From CAZPQK01 sp964588695 (GTDB lineage Bacteria; Krumholzibacteriota; Krumholzibacteriia; WVZY01; JAKEHA01), in NCBI GenBank assembly GCA_964588695.1, contig CAZPQK010000014.1, forward strand, positions 21,168 to 85,167: a stretch of 64,000 nucleotides of DNA. Direction: 5' to 3'. This document shows positions 60,615 through 64,000 of the stretch, piece after piece. The first letter of the stretch is position 1, and the number at the start of each line of letters is the position of its first letter. The notes below the pieces were generated by a model, which did no database searches, was not told where the DNA came from, and saw only the letters and a program-made list of their open reading frames with translations. A program made the position numbers and the translations under genes.

Positions 60615-61700
60615 TCAAGCGCCGGCTAGCTGTAAAAATCGGTCGCGGATGGGCGCCATGGTCGCGCCCCATTCGGCCTTCTCCCGAATCAAGTTCAGAT
60701 TGTGCGCGACAGCACGGCGACGAAGCGGCGCGTCGCTCCACGCATCGATCACCGCAATGGCGAGCTTCATCGGGGACTTAAGCGGTACCAGCAATCCGTT
60801 TTCTCCGTGCGTAATCCACTCCCGGTTAGCGGGAATGTCGGTGACAATGGGAAACAGACCACACGCCATGGCTTCGAGGAGCGACACCGAAGTGGTGTCG
60901 GAAAGCGAGGTCGACACATAGATGTTGTGGTCGCGAAGCAGACCAGGAACGCGGTGATGCTCGACGTTGCCCACAAAGACCATTGCCCCTGCCCCAATCG
61001 ATCGCTCGGCCCGGGCAACCAATTGTGCGCGTAAAGGGCCGTCGCCCGCCACCGTCAAGGTGGCTTCGGGAACCCGTTCACGAATCGCCGGAAACGCGTC
61101 GATGATGGTGGAAACGCTGTAGACTTCGTCGAGCTTGCGATTGCTTAAGATGCGTGGTGCGCCGACGAGTTCCTGTTCGCGCGGTGTGAAGCGCTCGATG
61201 TCGACACCGAACGGGAATGTGGCTACGCGATCCTCCGGAATCCCAAAGTCGTCGACAATCCGGCGGGTCATGACTTCGGCGTCGGACGTAATCAGCGGCG
61301 CGCGTTTTAACACGTAAGCCGTGCGGCGCCGGTGCAGGAAGCTCTTGTCGGGGTCGGTCATGATATCGCTTCCCCACGTGGACAGCACCCATGGGTTAGC
61401 ATCGACGATTGCGCACATAAGACCGTAGTTGGGTACAAAATGCGCACTGATGACGTGCGGTTTGACAGTGGCGATTAGTCGGCGCAATTGAGCGGTCGCG
61501 AGCGGATAACGCAGCGCGTCGGGAAGCCGGGACGGCACTCTCCCGCGCACCAGGTCGCCAGGGTAGCTGACCGGATCTTCCAGCGAAAAGGTGACCACGT
61601 TAAAGCCATGTTCTGAAAAGTAGGTGCACCAGCGCTGCAGGTGGACCTGGCGCGCATCGCCCAGCAACAGCAAGCGCTTGTGAGAAGGGGAACTCGACAT
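60615..61700 (-). CDS. GT4-family glycosyltransferase
   Basis: A 361-residue GT-B glycosyltransferase started at ATG 61700 (MSSSPSHKRLLLLGDARQVH); an upstream start adds 13 residues. The N-terminal fold has HVISAHFVPNYGLMCAIVDA and VLSTWGSDIM; the C-terminal nucleotide-sugar part has LTVAGDGPLRAQLV, VFVGNVEHHRVPGLLRDHNI and SVSLLEAMACGLFPIVTDIP (the E-x7-E region of GT4). It transfers a sugar in surface polysaccharide or glycolipid synthesis; acceptor unknown. Divergent from the lipoprotein gene at 61838. Confidence 0.88.
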   Translation of the reverse strand: MSSSPSHKRLLLLGDARQVHLQRWCTYFSEHGFNVVTFSLEDPVSYPGDLVRGRVPSRLPDALRYPLATAQLRRLIATVKPHVISAHFVPNYGLMCAIVDANPWVLSTWGSDIMTDPDKSFLHRRRTAYVLKRAPLITSDAEVMTRRIVDDFGIPEDRVATFPFGVDIERFTPREQELVGAPRILSNRKLDEVYSVSTIIDAFPAIRERVPEATLTVAGDGPLRAQLVARAERSIGAGAMVFVGNVEHHRVPGLLRDHNIYVSTSLSDTTSVSLLEAMACGLFPIVTDIPANREWITHGENGLLVPLKSPMKLAIAVIDAWSDAPLRRRAVAHNLNLIREKAEWGATMAPIRDRFLQLAGA

Positions 61701-61837
61701 CGTGCAATGAGTGTATGTCTTTAAAGGAGCCGATGTCAAAACAAGCGCAAAGCCGGGAGAAAGTTGACTTGTGCAATGGGCGGGACTACCCTGTCAGGGT
61801 GGTTGTTGACTTCGTTAAACCTGAAGGTGTGATTGGT

Positions 61838-62524
61838 ATGTTTAGATCGCTCGTCGCGGTGGTGGCCGTAGTTGCCATTTTCCTGATCGGGTGCCAGGGA
61901 ACGCAAACTCAAGTAGTTGATCCCGGGTTTGCGGAAGGCAAGTACGAAAAGATCGCGGTGTTTCCGTTCATGTCCGCGCTGCACAGCGCCGAAGACCCGG
62001 ACGGAATTGGTCCGGCGACAATGAATCGCTTTTTTATCGAAGCGCTGGACCTGCGGCAGGACTATAGTTTTATCGCACCCAATACTGTTGAGTACGCGAT
62101 CGAGTCGGCAAATCTGCAAAGCGCCTACGCCGGGTTTCACGACAAGTACCCCAAATCGCAGAAGCCCAACGCCGCTTTCCTGAGCAAGCTGGCCACGCAG
62201 CTAAACTGCGACGCGTTTCTGGTGCCTGTACTCGACCTGTGGCAAAAGGACGAGGTTGACTATCGCGAAGATGGTACCCCGGCAACTTACATTGGAGCGA
62301 CGGTCACCATATTGAGTCGCGATGGTTCCAAGGTTTTGTTCCGAACCACACAAGAAGATTATTTGGAAGGTGCACGATCGGAGACCGGCAGCCGGTCGGT
62401 TACTACTACCGGAAGCGGTGGTTTGCGGGCTGACCGTGGGGCGAAAATCCACCGCGCACCGCCGTTTCCCGACGTTGCCACCAAGGTTGCCGAACTGCTG
62501 GTCGAGGCGATTCCGCAGCGTTAG
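61838..62524 (+). CDS. Lipoprotein of unknown function
   Basis: A 228-residue lipoprotein started at ATG 61838, giving signal MFRSLVAVVAVVAIFLIGCQ with lipobox L-I-G-C; the longer frame lacks a signal. The mature part (YEKIAVFPFMSALHSAEDPD, NRFFIEALDLRQDYSFIAPN, QLNCDAFLVPVLDLW, ATVTILSRDGSKVLFRTTQE) has the beta/alpha pattern of CsgG/LpoB-like periplasmic lipoproteins, but the specific family is not identified. The tadA start is one base after its stop region. Confidence 0.75.
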   Translation: MFRSLVAVVAVVAIFLIGCQGTQTQVVDPGFAEGKYEKIAVFPFMSALHSAEDPDGIGPATMNRFFIEALDLRQDYSFIAPNTVEYAIESANLQSAYAGFHDKYPKSQKPNAAFLSKLATQLNCDAFLVPVLDLWQKDEVDYREDGTPATYIGATVTILSRDGSKVLFRTTQEDYLEGARSETGSRSVTTTGSGGLRADRGAKIHRAPPFPDVATKVAELLVEAIPQR

Positions 62525-62525
62525 C

Positions 62526-62981
62526 ATGTTTGACCGTGACCACGACATGATGGGCCTCGCACTAGTCGAGGCCCAAGTCGCGTTTGAACGCGATGAGGTT
62601 CCGATCGGATGCGTGGTCGTTTGCGGTGGGGAAGTGATCGCGGTAGGTGCAAATGCAACTGAAAGTACCGGTTCATCGCTTGATCACGCCGAGATAGTCG
62701 CCATACGAGCGGCGCAGGCTGCGCTGGAGACTCCCTACCTGGACGACTGTACTCTGTACTGCACGGTTGAACCCTGCACAATGTGCGTGGGTGCCATCAT
62801 TCTGGCGCGGGTTCGGAGAATTGTTTTTGGCGCACGCGAACCCAAGACCGGCGCTTGCGAGAGCGTCATTTCCATTACCAACGAGCCTCGACTCGCCGGT
62901 GGTCTGGTGGCGACCGGTGGTGTACGCGCCGACGAAGCGCGCGAGCTGATGCGCCGTTTTTTTGTCCACCGCCGCGGTTAG
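62526..62981 (+). CDS. tadA: tRNA-specific adenosine deaminase
   Basis: A 151-residue cytidine-deaminase-fold enzyme started at ATG 62526. EVPIGCVVV, SLDHAEIVAI (zinc His54, proton-shuttle Glu56) and EPCTMCVGAII (Cys84, Cys87), then RIVFGAREPKTGACES, are the TadA pattern. It deaminates A34 to inosine in tRNA-Arg(ACG). A Ser-tRNA gene lies downstream. Frame extends upstream into the lipoprotein gene but the family begins here. Confidence 0.94.
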   Translation: MFDRDHDMMGLALVEAQVAFERDEVPIGCVVVCGGEVIAVGANATESTGSSLDHAEIVAIRAAQAALETPYLDDCTLYCTVEPCTMCVGAIILARVRRIVFGAREPKTGACESVISITNEPRLAGGLVATGGVRADEARELMRRFFVHRRG

Positions 62982-63057
62982 ACGCGGTGCCTTACGCCAA
63001 CTCCTGGCTGCAGTGACTCCCCCGATGAGACATTCTTCCGTCAAAAACCATAAGGAC

Positions 63058-63086
63058 TTGAAGTCCGACGGACTCATCCGTAACAT
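63058..63086 (+). promoter_or_regulatory. Putative promoter for tRNA-Ser(GGA)
   Basis: TTGAAG (63058-63063) and TAACAT (63081-63086) with an exact 17-base spacer. Transcription would begin at or just before the tRNA 5' end at 63094. Confidence 0.5.
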
Positions 63087-63093
63087 AGCCCGT

Positions 63094-63183
63094 GGAGAGA
63101 TGCGAGAGTGGCTGAATCGGCACGACTGGAAATCGTGTGTGGGGGCAACCTCACCGAGGGTTCGAATCCCTCTCTCTCCGCCA
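63094..63183 (+). tRNA. tRNA-Ser (GGA)
   Basis: A 90-base class II tRNA with encoded CCA. Acceptor GGAGAGA (63094-63100) pairs with TCTCTCC (63173-63179), discriminator G, CCA at 63181-63183. Anticodon GGA at 63128-63130 in loop CTGGAAA; long variable arm GTGGGGGCAACCTCAC; T-loop GGTTCGAATCC. Confidence 0.97.
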
Positions 63184-63239
63184 TTATTTGTCCCTAGAAA
63201 CGCTCGCAGCCCCCGAGTAATCGGTGAGTGTTTTTTACA

Positions 63240-63267
63240 CGCCCGCATTTGCTCGTCGATGCGGGCG
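63240..63267 (+). repeat. Inverted repeat upstream of the DUF1289 gene
   Basis: CGCCCGCAT (63240-63248) and ATGCGGGCG (63259-63267) form a perfect 9-pair stem with a 10-base loop, ending 16 bases before the start codon. No T-run follows; T6 precedes it. Could be a processing or regulatory hairpin. Confidence 0.55.
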
Positions 63268-63283
63268 TTGGTAGTTTATCGAC

Positions 63284-63472
63284 ATGCAATCTAACCAACC
63301 CGAATCACCCTGCATTAGTGTGTGCATCCTGGACCCCGACACCGGCTATTGCGAGGGGTGTTACCGCACAATCAACGAGATCGCGGCGTGGTCGATGATG
63401 ACGGCTGAACAGAAGCGTGCGATCCTGGCAAAGCTCGCGGAGCGGGAAGTAGAACTGGGGAACACCGAGTGA
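63284..63472 (+). CDS. DUF1289-family small cysteine protein
   Basis: A 62-residue protein. SPCISVCILDPDTGYCEGCY followed by RTINEIAAWSMM is the DUF1289 signature with four conserved Cys (C-x3-C, C-x2-C), probably a metal or Fe-S site. Function is unknown. It overlaps the thioesterase start by 4 bases (GTGA). Confidence 0.9.
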   Translation: MQSNQPESPCISVCILDPDTGYCEGCYRTINEIAAWSMMTAEQKRAILAKLAEREVELGNTE

Positions 63473-63858
63473 CCACACAAAAGCAACGGATAGAGAAATC
63501 GGAATCCCGAATGGTCAAGGTGGTGCTCCCAGGCACTGCCAATCACTTTGGGACGCTGTTCGGGGGAACCCTTTTGTCGTGGATGGACGAGATGGCGTAC
63601 ATCACCGCGACACGGTTTAGCCGCTGTCGAATGGTGACTGTCTCCAGCGATCAGATTGACTTCAAGCAACCCATTCCCACCGGGACCATCGTCGAACTCG
63701 TCGGCAAAGTTGAGCGCGTGGGCAACACCAGCGTTCGGGTTCAGGTGGATGTATATCTGGAAAAGATGTTCAGCGACGACCGTACCAAAGCGGTGACCGG
63801 GGGTTTTACCATGGTTGCTGTCGATGAAGACAACCGTCCGCTGCCGCTGCCGAAATAA
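63469..63858 (+). CDS. Acyl-CoA thioesterase, hotdog fold (YciA-like)
   Basis: A 129-residue hotdog protein started at GTG 63469 within the end of the DUF1289 gene. NHFGTLFGGTLLSWMDEMAY is the family's catalytic helix (with the conserved Asp), followed by VTVSSDQIDFKQPIPTGTIV and a GGFTMVAVDEDNRPLPLP ending. It hydrolyses acyl-CoA thioesters; chain-length preference is not evident. Length is normal. Confidence 0.92.
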   Translation: MTTQKQRIEKSESRMVKVVLPGTANHFGTLFGGTLLSWMDEMAYITATRFSRCRMVTVSSDQIDFKQPIPTGTIVELVGKVERVGNTSVRVQVDVYLEKMFSDDRTKAVTGGFTMVAVDEDNRPLPLPK

Positions 63859-63937
63859 CCAACAATCGGCCAAATCCCTGAAAAAACACAGCTTGGCGCT
63901 CTTGCCCTTTAGTGGACGATGTATTACCATCGCCCGC

Positions 63938-64000
63938 GGAGAGATGCCGGAGTGGTTGAACGGGGCGGTCTCGAAAACCGTTGAGCGCGCAAGCGTTCCG
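63938..64000 (+). tRNA. tRNA-Ser (CGA), 3' truncated by window end
   Basis: Starts with GGAGAGATGCCGGAGTGG, nearly the canonical serine tRNA opening and identical in its acceptor strand to the tRNA-Ser at 63094. The anticodon loop CTCGAAA has CGA at 63972-63974. The variable arm begins before the window ends. Confidence 0.93.

Noticed and set aside
63859..63937. Promoter for tRNA-Ser(CGA)
   Set aside because: TATTAC at 63922-63927 resembles a -10, but the nearest -35-like TTGCCC is only 14 bases away, so spacing is poor.

Overview
The window is a gene-dense, visibly GC-rich chromosomal segment from a diderm (LPS-bearing) bacterium. Genes for a Kdo transferase, a heptosyltransferase-like GT9 enzyme, Omp85-type barrels and an OmpA-family protein show an outer membrane. 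Surface proteins with a C-terminal N-x-P-N-P-F / FlgD-Ig-type sorting domain, a PorV/PorQ-like barrel, a Gld-like ABC exporter and thrombospondin type-3 OmpA repeats point to the FCB superphylum (Bacteroidota relatives; an uncultured lineage such as Zixibacteria or a neighbour is plausible). The phylum is inferred from gene content only. No phage, IS element or CRISPR array was seen.

Layout. 2-8814: the 3' part of a giant secreted Ig-like repeat protein and a PorV-like barrel fused to TPRs. 8824-16215: the most unusual region. One 1472-residue membrane protein carries an RsbW-like kinase domain, a SpoIIE/RsbU-like PP2C phosphatase, a transposase-like helix-turn-helix and three STAS domains, followed by a ParA-like ATPase, a small ribbon-helix-helix-like protein, a TPR protein and two free STAS proteins; a strong terminator closes the run. 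16363-22275: a VWA membrane protein, a lamin-tail-domain secreted protein and two predicted outer-membrane barrels. 22356-27612: a tight metabolic operon (aminotransferase, carbamate kinase, LarA-like racemase, PurD, Sua5/YrdC). 27570-30773 (minus): GT9, KdtA and a radical SAM/SPASM protein. 30864-34484: two tandem XRE-cupin regulators, a DUF1844 protein and an OmpA-family protein. 34560-39223: MazG (minus), UvrA, GalE. 39273-43399: a GAF-GAF histidine-kinase-like protein lacking a visible phospho-acceptor His, a PAS histidine kinase and a single-domain response regulator. 43593-47258: a second large secreted protein with a sorting domain. 47396-48166: tRNA-Phe and a broken chemoreceptor gene. 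48314-59683: a YegP-like protein, then an envelope cluster (Omp85-like barrel, exported kinase-fold-like protein, polytopic membrane protein, second Omp85-like barrel, Gld-like ABC ATPase, fused GldF-GldG permease, DUF4340 protein). 59758-61700 (minus): 7Fe ferredoxin, a small membrane protein, a GT4 glycosyltransferase. 61838-64000: a lipoprotein, TadA, tRNA-Ser(GGA), a DUF1289 protein, an acyl-CoA thioesterase and the start of tRNA-Ser(CGA).

How it fits together. The adhesin, PorV-TPR and partner-switch genes are separated by -4 and 9 bases and share a strand, so surface-protein secretion and the switch may be co-expressed. The switch has kinase, phosphatase and STAS substrates in one run with a positioning-type ATPase but no sigma factor, so its output is unknown; the HTH domain and the ParA/RHH pair are the obvious candidates. 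All family assignments are by eye from motifs; no database search was run.
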